Of a stretch of DNA of 41,680 nt, positions 32,930 to 40,066 are shown in pieces. Origin of the DNA: Verrucomicrobiaceae bacterium UBA7681 (GTDB taxonomy: Bacteria; Verrucomicrobiota; Verrucomicrobiia; Verrucomicrobiales; Verrucomicrobiaceae). The number at the start of each line of letters is the position of its first letter. The first letter of the stretch is position 1. The translations under genes were made by a program, and so were the position numbers. The notes below the pieces were generated by a model. That model saw only the letters and a program-made list of their open reading frames with translations. It searched no databases and was not told the DNA's origin. Location: positions 41,946 through 83,625 of the forward strand of contig DLGZ01000047.1 in assembly GCA_002482965.1 (NCBI GenBank), given 5' to 3'.

Positions 32930-33487
32930 TCCATCCCTGAAAAACTGCCAGGCAATCATGGCACTCAGTTAAACCGGTGACGTCATTTGTTTTCACTTCC
33001 TCGCTCCTGAAAACGGGGCCTTCCTAACGAGAAATCACCCTCTTTCGCCATTCCGCCCCGCCTCACACCAGCACCAAAGGTGCTGAGGAATTTAGCCCAG
33101 GGTTCGCCGAGCCTCAGCGAGGCAACCCTGGGTTTGCATTCAGCAGATCGGGAAGCAAACCCAGAACTCCGCTACACACTGCCCTCACCAGCAGCGTCTG
33201 AAATGAGTCTCGCCACGCTCAGACAGCGCCGCCGCCCCCAGCTCACCGCCTTTAATCGTGCCCCCTTCCCCGCTGCCACTTTCCCGGCCCCGGCGAATAT
33301 GCTTGCCCGAATGCCGGAACCTCGCATAATAAATTCCGTTCGATGAATAGTGAACAAGGCATTCACCTGCTTTCTCAAACGATCCTTGCTCTATGTGAGC
33401 GGCCTTCAACGGCCCGCACCCAGCAACATCCCAGAGAAATCTGACGGCTGCCCAAAATCACCAGGCACCGACCAAACATCCCATTTT
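32930..33487. other. Intergenic region with palindromic repeat, no gene seen
   Basis: This 558-bp gap lies between the synthase and tRNA-Ala. It contains the three-hairpin repeat at 33069-33164. Short open frames across it (for example 33080-33346 on the plus strand) read through the repeat and have no family features. The rest, 33165-33487, shows no gene or clear tRNA promoter. Confidence 0.6.
33069..33164. repeat. Three-hairpin palindromic repeat element
   Basis: Three inverted repeats lie in series. CAGCACC-AAA-GGTGCTG at 33069-33085. CCCAGGGTT (33096-33104) pairs with AACCCTGGG (33124-33132) around an inner GCCTC-AGC-GAGGC. CTGGGTTTGC (33128-33137) pairs perfectly with GCAAACCCAG (33155-33164), sharing CTGGG with the second. 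The second and third stems are therefore mutually exclusive. It resembles dispersed repeats I associate with planctomycete and verrucomicrobial genomes. Confidence 0.65.
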
Positions 33488-33563
33488 GGGGCTATAGCTC
33501 AGTTGGTAGAGCGTCTCGTTCGCAATGAGAAGGTCAGGGGTTCGAATCCCCTTAGCTCCACCA
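33488..33563 (+). tRNA. tRNA-Ala (anticodon CGC)
   Basis: A 76-nt gene. The acceptor stem GGGGCTA pairs with TAGCTCC, the D arm is GCTC-AGTTGGTA-GAGC, the anticodon stem TCTCG/TGAGA (last pair G-U) holds the loop TTCGCAA with anticodon CGC, and the T arm is AGGGG-TTCGAAT-CCCCT. The discriminator A is followed by an encoded CCA. It reads GCG alanine codons. No copy of its 3' end was seen nearby. Confidence 0.95.
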
Positions 33564-33658
33564 CTTTCCAGTGGTCTGAATCTCTTCACTTCGAAACGGC
33601 AAAAGACTTGGATCGCGACTCTCATCGCGCCCCTTCCCTGCCGAATTTGCGGTGCTGT

Positions 33659-33835
33659 TTACTTCTTCTTCGCCGCAGGCTTGGCCTTCGGGCTCTCGGC
33701 GTTCTGATCCTGCTCCACCTGTCGGGCAACGGCACGCTCCACGTAGTTGGCAAAGCTGCGGCCGTCGAGCGCCGCGTATTTCTTCGCCAGTTTGGCAATG
33801 CGTGGATCAATGGTAATGCTGGTATTGATTTTCAT
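33659..33835 (-). CDS. Small ribbon-helix-helix protein
   Basis: A 58-residue protein, MKINTSITIDPRIAKLAKKY then AALDGRSFANYVERAVARQV, ending in a lysine/alanine-rich tail (PKAKPAAKKK). The beta strand NTSITID followed by two helices is the ribbon-helix-helix layout of antitoxins such as CopG and ParD. The gene is short and was found by reading the minus strand below the usual size cut. No toxin-like partner follows within its 5' or 3' neighbours, so it is an orphan regulator or an isolated antitoxin. It lies between tRNA-Ala and the LysR gene. Confidence 0.78.
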   Translation of the reverse strand: MKINTSITIDPRIAKLAKKYAALDGRSFANYVERAVARQVEQDQNAESPKAKPAAKKK

Positions 33836-34132
33836 GGGGTGGCAGAATGTGGTATTTTAACCCCTTGTGCAACAGGCAATTGCATCCCTGTGCAGGCCGT
33901 TGCAACGAATTTTTGAGGGCCTATCCGTCGTTTTTCGCAGTCCGTTCGCCCTTGATGGTGGTCTGCCAGACGCAGTCAGCGTGGGGTCATCTTACAAAAA
34001 CGGGCGGACCTGGTGCCCGCGGATGACGCCCCCCCCCTTCGGCATCAAGCCGGAAGCGAAGCGCCCGAGGTTTCCACGCGTCGCCACCCAATTTGCCGAG
34101 TTTTCAAGTGGCAGAACGGCTGGAGTCGGGCT
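33836..34132. other. Intergenic stretch, no gene seen
   Basis: This 297-bp stretch between the ribbon-helix-helix gene and the LysR gene has no frame with recognisable features. A plus-strand open frame at 33867-34214 overlaps the LysR gene and looks spurious. Confidence 0.5.
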
Positions 34133-35017
34133 TCACCGCCGCGCCTGCACCAGCTGCGCGAACTCCCGCAGTGCTCGGTTCGAGTTCCTCCGCAGCCAGG
34201 CGAACCTATACTGATACTTCGGCATCCGCCCCGTCAGCGGCAGAAACCGCACACCAGGAGTCGCCAACGATGAAATTCGCGATGGGAAAATGGAGACCCC
34301 GAATCCGGCCGCGACGTAGTTCAAAACCGTGGACGCCCGATCCGTCTCTCGGGCGATGCGTGGCTCGAATCCGGCTTTCCTGCACAACTCCACCAGCCAG
34401 GGATTGAACACCGGCGCGTTGGCTTGCGCGGTGAGATAGATCGCTTCTCTCTTCAGATCCGCCAGGCGGACGGTGGTCTTTTCCGCCAAAGCATGCTTCG
34501 CGGGAATGGCCGCCACCAAATCATCCTCCGCGACGATCAAGGTCTCCAACTCCGGGTCAGTTGAGCCCACGGCGAGACCAATAAATCCGCAATCCAGCCG
34601 CCCCGAAAGGATCCCCTCGCGCTGCTGCACCGGCCCCTGCTCGCGCAGCACCAGATCGACGGAAGGATACAATGCACGGTAGGCTTGCAGGAGTTCCGGC
34701 AACAGCGACTGGCTCAAGGTGCCGATGAAACCGATGCGCAAAATGCCCGTCTCGCCCCGGTGTCGGCGTTGCGCCTGCACGACTGCATCGCGGGTGTCTT
34801 GGAGAATCTGACTCACCCTTTCGAGAAAGAGCGCACCTGCTTCAGTCAACGCCACGCCATGCGTGTTCCGCTCCAACAATCGCACCTCCATTTCTGACTC
34901 TAGATCAGCAACCGTGCGGCTTAAGGCAGACTGCGCGACATGCAGCCGTTCCGCTGAGCGACTAAAGTTCAATTCTTCGGCAACAACTTGAAAGGTACGG
35001 AGGTGGCGCAGTTCCAT
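34133..35017 (-). CDS. LysR-family transcriptional regulator
   Basis: A 294-residue protein. The N-terminal winged HTH (about 1-60) starts MELRHLRTFQVVAEELNFSR, with RLHVAQSALSRTVADLE as the recognition helix. The C-terminal substrate-binding domain starts near residue 90 (GILRIGFIGTLSQSLLPE) and includes LREQGPVQQREGILSGRLD. It resembles regulators of aromatic or stress-response genes. It is divergent from the DJ-1/oxidoreductase operon, the normal arrangement for its target, and a 17-bp palindrome lies between them. A weak TTGCGG-N17-TACCAT would start transcription at the codon. Confidence 0.93.
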   Translation of the reverse strand: MELRHLRTFQVVAEELNFSRSAERLHVAQSALSRTVADLESEMEVRLLERNTHGVALTEAGALFLERVSQILQDTRDAVVQAQRRHRGETGILRIGFIGTLSQSLLPELLQAYRALYPSVDLVLREQGPVQQREGILSGRLDCGFIGLAVGSTDPELETLIVAEDDLVAAIPAKHALAEKTTVRLADLKREAIYLTAQANAPVFNPWLVELCRKAGFEPRIARETDRASTVLNYVAAGFGVSIFPSRISSLATPGVRFLPLTGRMPKYQYRFAWLRRNSNRALREFAQLVQARR

Positions 35018-35050
35018 CGCAAAATGGTAATCTGTTTTTTAGATCACCGC

Positions 35051-35067
35051 AATAGAATCGTTCTATT
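35051..35067. promoter_or_regulatory. Candidate LysR operator
   Basis: AATAGAA-TCG-TTCTATT is a perfect inverted repeat of 7-bp arms and a 3-bp centre, with the T-N11-A layout expected for a LysR box. It lies between the LysR gene and the DJ-1 operon. TATAAA at 35073-35078 could be the -10 of the operon. Confidence 0.55.
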
Positions 35068-35102
35068 TCAGATATAAACGAACCATGGCAATCTGATCTC
35101 GT

Positions 35103-35125
35103 GATGAATCCACAATGGATTCATC
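35103..35125. repeat. Perfect 9-bp inverted repeat in the operon leader
   Basis: GATGAATCC-ACAAT-GGATTCATC at 35103-35125 forms a 9-bp stem with a 5-nt loop, about 41 nt before ATG 35167. It could be a second operator or an RNA stem; the sequence cannot decide. Confidence 0.5.
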
Positions 35126-35166
35126 CGAGCCTCAAAAAGACAACAAACATCCAAATAACTGACGCC

Positions 35167-35964
35167 ATGAAAACTGTGTATTCAATCCTCGCCGCCAGCG
35201 CTCTCAGCCTGTCAGCCCCCCTCAATGTCACCGCCCAAGGAAACAGCACACACGAGCTGAACGTGATCAACCAATTGGCCACCCAATCGGCCGTTTCCTC
35301 CATGCCCGTTTCCCAGTTGCTCAACGCACCCGGAAATGAAGCGCTCAAGGCCTTCTTCTTCACCCCGGTGAAGGATCCGACCCTGCTGAAAGGAAAACGC
35401 ATCGCCGTACTGGCCGCCGACGGTTTCGAGGAAATCGAACTCACCGGCCCGGTCTGGTACTTCAAAGCCCTCGGCGCACAGGTGGACATCATCGCCCCGA
35501 AATTCAACCCGGCACCCGCCCGATACGGCCTCAGCACTCCCGAGATGGCGAAGGATCACATCATGGCCATCCAGTATCTCAATCCGGTCGGCTGGATCAA
35601 AGTGGACCGCACCGCGGATCAGATCAAAGTCGATGAATACGATGCCGTCTTCATTCCCGGCGGCGCATGGAACCCAGACAACCTGCGCAACGACAAGGAC
35701 GTCATTCGTTTCATCCAGGAGTTCAACAAATCCGGAAAACTCATCGCCGCCATCTGCCATGGCCCGGTCGTGCTTGCCTCCGCCGATATCCTCAAAGGCA
35801 AAAAACTGACCGGCTACTGGAACATCCAGGTCGATCTTAAAAACGCAGGAGGTGAAGTGCTGGAGCAACCCGTCGTGACCGACGGTAACCTCATCACCAG
35901 CCGTCACCCCATCGATGTCTCCGATTTCTCCATCGCGGTAAAAGACTGGCTGATCACCCGCTAA
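35167..35964 (+). CDS. DJ-1/PfpI-family protein with signal peptide
   Basis: A 265-residue protein. A signal peptide (MKTVYSILAASALSLSAPLNVTAQG) is unusual for this family and suggests export. After a spacer of about 50 residues the DJ-1/PfpI domain starts GKRIAVLAADGFEEIELTGP, with the nucleophile C197 in AAICHGPVVLAS. Relatives include glyoxalases, deglycases and chaperones. The upstream frame (35101) lacks a signal start, so ATG 35167 is preferred. It opens an operon of redox and hydrolytic genes divergent from LysR and may handle reactive carbonyls outside the cytoplasm. Confidence 0.88.
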   Translation: MKTVYSILAASALSLSAPLNVTAQGNSTHELNVINQLATQSAVSSMPVSQLLNAPGNEALKAFFFTPVKDPTLLKGKRIAVLAADGFEEIELTGPVWYFKALGAQVDIIAPKFNPAPARYGLSTPEMAKDHIMAIQYLNPVGWIKVDRTADQIKVDEYDAVFIPGGAWNPDNLRNDKDVIRFIQEFNKSGKLIAAICHGPVVLASADILKGKKLTGYWNIQVDLKNAGGEVLEQPVVTDGNLITSRHPIDVSDFSIAVKDWLITR

Positions 35965-35995
35965 CCTCACTTTGAGCACCCTCATTCATAACCAT

Positions 35996-37096
35996 ATGAC
36001 ACCTAAACTCTTCACCCCGTTAACCCTCAAGGGAATCACCCTGCGCAACCGCATCGCCGTGTCGCCTATGTGCCAATACCAAGGGGTTGATGGCCTTCCC
36101 ACCGACTGGCATCCCGCCCACTATCTGTCCCGCGCCCGTGGTGGCGCGGGGTTGGTGGTGGTCGAGGCCACCGCAGTCAGCCCCGAGGGGCGCATCACTC
36201 CTGCCTGCCTCGGCCTTTGGAACGAATCTCACGCGGCAGCACTGAAACCGATCGTCGATGGCATCAAGGCCGCTGGCTCAGTTCCCGGAATCCAGATTGG
36301 ACATGCCGGACGCAAGGCCTCGGCCAATGTTCCCTGGGCTGGCGACGATCACATTCCGGAAGGCGATCCCCGTGGCTGGGAACCCATCGCCCCTAGCGCC
36401 ATGGCCTTCGGAGATGCACTTCCGCGGGTTCCGCGCGAGATGTCCAAGGCGGACATCATCCGCGTGAGGGAGGATTTTGTCTCCGCCGCCAAACGCGCCC
36501 GCGATATCGGCTTTGAGTTTCTCATGCTGCACTTCGCCCACGGCTATCTGGCTCAGAATTTCCTCTCCCCCTGGTCAAACCAACGCACCGACGAATACGG
36601 CGGCAGCGCCGAAAATCGGGCACGGTTCATGCTCGAAACTCTCGAATCCGTGCGCGCCGTTTGGCCCGAACACCTTCCGCTCGCCGCGCGGTTCGGCGTG
36701 ATTGAGTTCGACGACCGCGACGAGGAAACACTCGCGGAATCCATCGCCATGGCAAAACGCTTCAAAGAACTCGGCCTCGATTTCCTCGATGTGAGCATGG
36801 GCTTCTCCACACCCACGGCGAAGATCCCCTGGGGGCCCGGCCAGTTGCGGGAAATTTCCCACCGTGTCCTGCACGAAAGCGGTCTGCCCGGCTCCACCAG
36901 TTGGAACATCAACTCCCCGGCCCTCGCCGAACAAATGCTTCAGGAGGGTGCTGCTGATCTCGTCATGATCGGCCGTCCCATGCTGGCCAATCCCCATTGG
37001 CCTTTCGCCGCCGCCCGCGAGTTGGGCGTCCCGAATCCCGCATCCACCCTGCCGCCTTCCTATGCCCACTGGCTATCCCGCTACCACTTCGACTGA
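35996..37096 (+). CDS. Old yellow enzyme family NADH:flavin oxidoreductase
   Basis: A 366-residue FMN enzyme. C26 and Y28 in SPMCQYQGVDG match the YqjM-type active site, and H179-H182 in LHFAHGYLAQNFLSP correspond to the substrate-binding histidines. The C-terminal GRPMLANPHWPFAAA fits the family. Thermophilic-like (YqjM) OYEs reduce activated alkenes and other electrophiles with NADPH. The ATG at 35996 is preferred to the TTG at 35972. It starts 31 bp after the DJ-1 gene and is followed by the cupin 33 bp downstream; a reactive electrophile is the likely substrate. Confidence 0.93.
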   Translation: MTPKLFTPLTLKGITLRNRIAVSPMCQYQGVDGLPTDWHPAHYLSRARGGAGLVVVEATAVSPEGRITPACLGLWNESHAAALKPIVDGIKAAGSVPGIQIGHAGRKASANVPWAGDDHIPEGDPRGWEPIAPSAMAFGDALPRVPREMSKADIIRVREDFVSAAKRARDIGFEFLMLHFAHGYLAQNFLSPWSNQRTDEYGGSAENRARFMLETLESVRAVWPEHLPLAARFGVIEFDDRDEETLAESIAMAKRFKELGLDFLDVSMGFSTPTAKIPWGPGQLREISHRVLHESGLPGSTSWNINSPALAEQMLQEGAADLVMIGRPMLANPHWPFAAARELGVPNPASTLPPSYAHWLSRYHFD

Positions 37097-37129
37097 TCCA
37101 GTTTCAGAAACCACGAACAAACCAAGAAC

Positions 37130-37714
37130 ATGAATCCACAATCAAAGACATTCAAACGCATCGTGACAGGTCATGATGCTGATGGAAAAGCAGTCATTGT
37201 TTCCGAGGCACCGCCTGACCGTTCACATTTGGTCGGAGGTCCCGGCGGCCCCACTTTTATCGAGGTCTGGCAGACGCTGCAAACTCCCGCCCTGATCCAC
37301 CCGCAGCCCACTGAGCCAGAGCAGTCCGGCCTGGTCCTGGCTCCGCCACCGAACGGAACACGAATTCGCGTGATCGACTTTCCTCCAGAGGGGGACGAAA
37401 TTCGAAAACTGTCCGGCTCAGAAGCATTGGAAAAATTCCAAGCCATGGGAGGCGGTCATGCCTCCACCTCCCAACAAGGAGCCCCGCATCCTTTGATGCA
37501 CCGGACAAAAACGGTGGATTATGGGATCGTGTTGGAAGGCGAGATGACGCTGATCCTTGATCGTGCCGAGACGACGATCCGGGCGGGTGACATCGTGATC
37601 CAGAATGGTACCAACCATGCATGGTCGAACCGCTCGGGAAATATCTGCCGGATGGCGTTTATCCTGATCGACGGGCAATTCACTGCTGAGACAACCTCAT
37701 CACAGAAAGAATAA
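37130..37714 (+). CDS. Cupin-domain protein
   Basis: A 194-residue protein. The cupin core sits in the C-terminal half: HRTKTVDYGIVLEGEMTLILD and IRAGDIVIQNGTNHAWSNRSG. The first half (about 1-95, KRIVTGHDADGKAVIVSEA) is a conserved part of this protein type. It probably binds a metal and could be an isomerase or dioxygenase-like enzyme of a small aromatic or carbonyl compound, but the specific reaction is not known. It lies in the LysR operon between the OYE and carboxymuconolactone-type genes, 4 bp before the latter. Confidence 0.86.
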   Translation: MNPQSKTFKRIVTGHDADGKAVIVSEAPPDRSHLVGGPGGPTFIEVWQTLQTPALIHPQPTEPEQSGLVLAPPPNGTRIRVIDFPPEGDEIRKLSGSEALEKFQAMGGGHASTSQQGAPHPLMHRTKTVDYGIVLEGEMTLILDRAETTIRAGDIVIQNGTNHAWSNRSGNICRMAFILIDGQFTAETTSSQKE

Positions 37715-37718
37715 AACC

Positions 37719-38285
37719 ATGCGTCTTCTACCATTACCGCCGGACACGCTTGGTCCGGAATTACGCCAGGTTCACGACGAGATCGCCAATCTGGTGGGCC
37801 GCAGCCAGGGGCAGGTAACCATGATCGATTCGCAAGGCGCATTGACCGGCCCTTTCCCGCCTCTGCTTCATTACCCACAATTCGGCATTCCTGCGTTGAC
37901 CTTCCTTCGCTCGCTCGACACCCACGCCACGCTCGACAAAGCCGTGCGTGAGGTTGCCATCCTCACCGTCGGGGGCGCCTATGGTGCGCGCTTTGAGCTC
38001 TATGCCCATGAGATCATGGCGGCGGCCTTTGGCCTTGCGCCGGAGGTGATCGCCACACTGGCCGCAGGTGGCCGCCCCCATGGCATGACCGGTCAGCAAG
38101 CCATCGCCCATGATATTGCCCGCTCACTCGTCACAGGCCATGTCGTTCCAGACTCAACCTATCGCCATGCAGTGCACCTGCTTGGGCGCGATGGCGTCGC
38201 GGAACTCTTCTATCTCATCGGAGGCTACAGCCTCATCGCCACGCTCTTGAACGGCTTTGACATGCCCGCCCCGGATCATGCCTGA
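37719..38285 (+). CDS. Carboxymuconolactone decarboxylase family protein
   Basis: A 188-residue helical protein. The core matches the CMD family: TLDKAVREVAILTVGGAYGARFELYAHEIMAAAFGL, then the RPHGMTGQQAIAHDIARSLV region. The CxxC of the AhpD branch is not present, so a peroxidase role like AhpD is unlikely; EAHEI in its place suggests a decarboxylase-like or uncharacterised enzyme. It starts 4 bp after the cupin gene, which indicates translational coupling. The family includes enzymes of aromatic and lactone breakdown. Confidence 0.88.
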   Translation: MRLLPLPPDTLGPELRQVHDEIANLVGRSQGQVTMIDSQGALTGPFPPLLHYPQFGIPALTFLRSLDTHATLDKAVREVAILTVGGAYGARFELYAHEIMAAAFGLAPEVIATLAAGGRPHGMTGQQAIAHDIARSLVTGHVVPDSTYRHAVHLLGRDGVAELFYLIGGYSLIATLLNGFDMPAPDHA

Positions 38286-38347
38286 CCATCGCTCCAAACC
38301 GTGAAGCCACATAAGAATCCAGCCACACCCATTCAACTTGCAAGCAA

Positions 38348-39130
38348 ATGAAACTCGAAAACTCCTCACTCGCTGACGATGATGCGAACTCCAACGTCAA
38401 GCCCCTAACCTATGTTCTGGTTCACGGAGCCTGGCAGGCCCCCTACGTTTGGGACGCCGTATCCTCCGCTCTTCTCCATCAAGGTCACCAGGTCATCGTG
38501 ATCGAACTGCCCGGACACGGTGCCGACACGACTCCTCCGCAAAATCTGACGCTGGATGTTTACCGAGACAAAGTCATCGAAGCACTTTCGGACGTGGCTG
38601 GCCAGGTGGTCCTTGTCGGACACAGCCTGGCAGGAATGGTCATCACCCATGTGGCCGAGAAGATACCTTCCAAGATCAGCAAGCTCGTTTACCTCGGAGC
38701 TTTCCTTCCTGCCTCCGGACAAGCCCTGACGGACCTGGCCTTTTCCGATCCCGATTCCAAATTGGGGCCTTCGCTTATTCCCTCCGCTGATCAACTGACG
38801 CTCGATGTGGCCCATGACAGTCTGACCGATCTTTTCATCCATGATGGTTCACCGGCTGAAAAGGAACGCGTCATCGCCAGCTATCGTCCCGAACCCGCCA
38901 TTCCGTTTGGCAACAAGGTGATGCTGACCAGCGCTGGATTTGGATCCGTTGAAAAAGTGTACATCAAAACCCTGAAAGACCGGGTGATTTCGCCAGGCCT
39001 GCAGGATCGGATGATCGCCGGAGCCGGCATCACAGCCGTATTTGAACTCGCTACCAGCCATTCTCCATTCATTTCACACCCCCATGCGGTGACGGAAATC
39101 CTCCTCCGCTTGGGGAAACAAACATCCTAG
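38348..39130 (+). CDS. Alpha/beta hydrolase (esterase-like)
   Basis: A 260-residue alpha/beta hydrolase with no signal peptide. YVLVHGAWQAPYVWDAV carries the oxyanion-hole HGAW, the nucleophile is S93 in LVGHSLAGMV, and a histidine lies near the C-terminus in ATSHSPFIS. It resembles methyl-ester and salicylate-type esterases (EstC-like). It follows the carboxymuconolactone-type gene by 62 bp and precedes the NAD(P)-binding gene by 25 bp. It probably hydrolyses an ester or lactone intermediate of this operon's pathway. Confidence 0.88.
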   Translation: MKLENSSLADDDANSNVKPLTYVLVHGAWQAPYVWDAVSSALLHQGHQVIVIELPGHGADTTPPQNLTLDVYRDKVIEALSDVAGQVVLVGHSLAGMVITHVAEKIPSKISKLVYLGAFLPASGQALTDLAFSDPDSKLGPSLIPSADQLTLDVAHDSLTDLFIHDGSPAEKERVIASYRPEPAIPFGNKVMLTSAGFGSVEKVYIKTLKDRVISPGLQDRMIAGAGITAVFELATSHSPFISHPHAVTEILLRLGKQTS

Positions 39131-39155
39131 TCCCCGGCATTCACCACACAAAAAG

Positions 39156-39794
39156 ATGAAAGCACTGATAATCGGAGCCACCGGGGCGACAGGCAAAGAC
39201 CTCGTCAATGTGCTGCTGCAGGACCCCGATTACACAAAAGTCGTCGCATGGGTCCGTCGTCCCAGCGGTCTGAAACACCCCAAATACGCCGAGATCATCA
39301 CCGATTTCGACAAGCTTGAGGAAGTATCAGACGCCATCAACGGCGACATCTGGTATTCCTGCCTGGGCACCACCCTGAAAGCCGCCGGATCCAAGGAAAA
39401 GCAATGGCACATCGACCATGACATCCCTTTGAAGTTCGCCGAAATCGCCAAAAGAAATGGCATCCCCAAAGCCGTATTGCTCTCCGCTTATGGAGCCTCC
39501 GCCACCAGCAAGGTCTTCTACTCCAGAGTGAAGGGCTCATTAGACGACGCCGTGATCAAACTCGGCTTCGACTCCTGCATGATCTTCCGCCCCGGCTTCT
39601 TGCTCCGCAAGGACACCGATCGCCCGAGCGAGCGGCTCATCGCCCATGGATTGAAAATCATGAACCGCTTCGGCATGCTCAGAAAATTCCGGCCACTGCC
39701 CACCTCGATCCTCGCCCAAAAACTCGCTGAAGCGCCCAAAGTTTGCGCCACCGGAACACACATCATCGAACTGGATGAGATCTTCAGGATTTAG
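39156..39794 (+). CDS. NAD(P)-binding oxidoreductase-like protein
   Basis: A 212-residue protein with a Rossmann fold. The dinucleotide-binding motif GATGATGKDL is at the N-terminus, followed by VVAWVRRPSGLKHP and DIWYSCLGTT, AVLLSAYGASATSK and MIFRPGFLLR. It belongs to the HTATIP2/NmrA-like group of NAD(P)-binding proteins. The usual YxxxK of classical short-chain reductases is not seen. It ends the operon, 25 bp after the hydrolase, and may be a reductase or a redox sensor. tRNA-Ser follows on the opposite strand. Confidence 0.87.
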   Translation: MKALIIGATGATGKDLVNVLLQDPDYTKVVAWVRRPSGLKHPKYAEIITDFDKLEEVSDAINGDIWYSCLGTTLKAAGSKEKQWHIDHDIPLKFAEIAKRNGIPKAVLLSAYGASATSKVFYSRVKGSLDDAVIKLGFDSCMIFRPGFLLRKDTDRPSERLIAHGLKIMNRFGMLRKFRPLPTSILAQKLAEAPKVCATGTHIIELDEIFRI

Positions 39795-39859
39795 CCGTTT
39801 GAATAGCCTCTCGCGGCAAGAACTGTCCATCCATAGCTTTCCTCCTGGGATTTGAGGCT

Positions 39860-39875
39860 GCTCTCATTTGAGAGC
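39860..39875. terminator. Short hairpin between operon end and tRNA-Ser
   Basis: GCTCTCA-TT-TGAGAGC is a perfect 7-bp stem just 3' of the tRNA-Ser CCA on the minus strand and downstream of the NAD(P)-binding gene on the plus strand. It may end both transcripts, but no U run follows on either side and the loop is only 2 nt. Confidence 0.35.
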
Positions 39876-39877
39876 AA

Positions 39878-39968
39878 TGGCGGTGAGGGAGGGATTCGAA
39901 CCCTCGGTAGCTGTTAAGGCTACGCATCTTTAGCAAAGATGTGCTTTCGACCACTCAGCCACCTCACC
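39878..39968 (-). tRNA. tRNA-Ser (anticodon GCT)
   Basis: A 91-nt gene on the minus strand. The acceptor stem GGTGAGG pairs with CCTCACC, a long variable arm (TAGCC-TTAACA-GCTA type) marks a class II tRNA, the anticodon stem and loop are ATCTTTGCTAAAGAT with anticodon GCT, and the T arm is GAGGG-TTCGAAT-CCCTC. Discriminator G and an encoded CCA follow. It reads AGC/AGT serine codons. Confidence 0.95.
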
Positions 39969-40011
39969 ATTCATTGAATTTGTCCCGCAGGTGGTCAGCC
40001 AGCGGAGTGCT

Positions 40012-40041
40012 TATTTAGCGTGCAGCCCGGTGCATCGTCAA
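40012..40041 (-). promoter_or_regulatory. Putative promoter of tRNA-Ser
   Basis: On the minus strand TTGACG (40041-40036) and TAAATA (40017-40012) are 18 bp apart. A start near 40005 would leave about 37 nt before the mature tRNA 5' end at 39968. It is one of the better sigma-70-like matches in the window. Confidence 0.6.
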
Positions 40042-40066
40042 ACGAAATGTCATACCTGTGCGCATC

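Noticed and set aside
33080..33346. An 88-residue open frame across the three-hairpin repeat
   Set aside because: It reads directly through the palindromes, has no domain features, and repeats of this kind often produce chance frames.
33488..33563. Possible integration site at tRNA-Ala
   Set aside because: No copy of the tRNA 3' end was seen nearby and no integrase gene is present; the small ribbon-helix-helix gene alone is not enough.
33867..34214. A 115-residue plus-strand frame before and over the LysR gene
   Set aside because: No domain features; it overlaps the well-supported regulator on the other strand.
37719..38285. AhpD-like alkylhydroperoxidase
   Set aside because: The family CxxC active site is missing, so only the general carboxymuconolactone decarboxylase family is claimed.
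39860..39875. Strong intrinsic terminator
   Set aside because: The stem is perfect but no U tract follows on either strand, so it is listed only as a weak terminator candidate.
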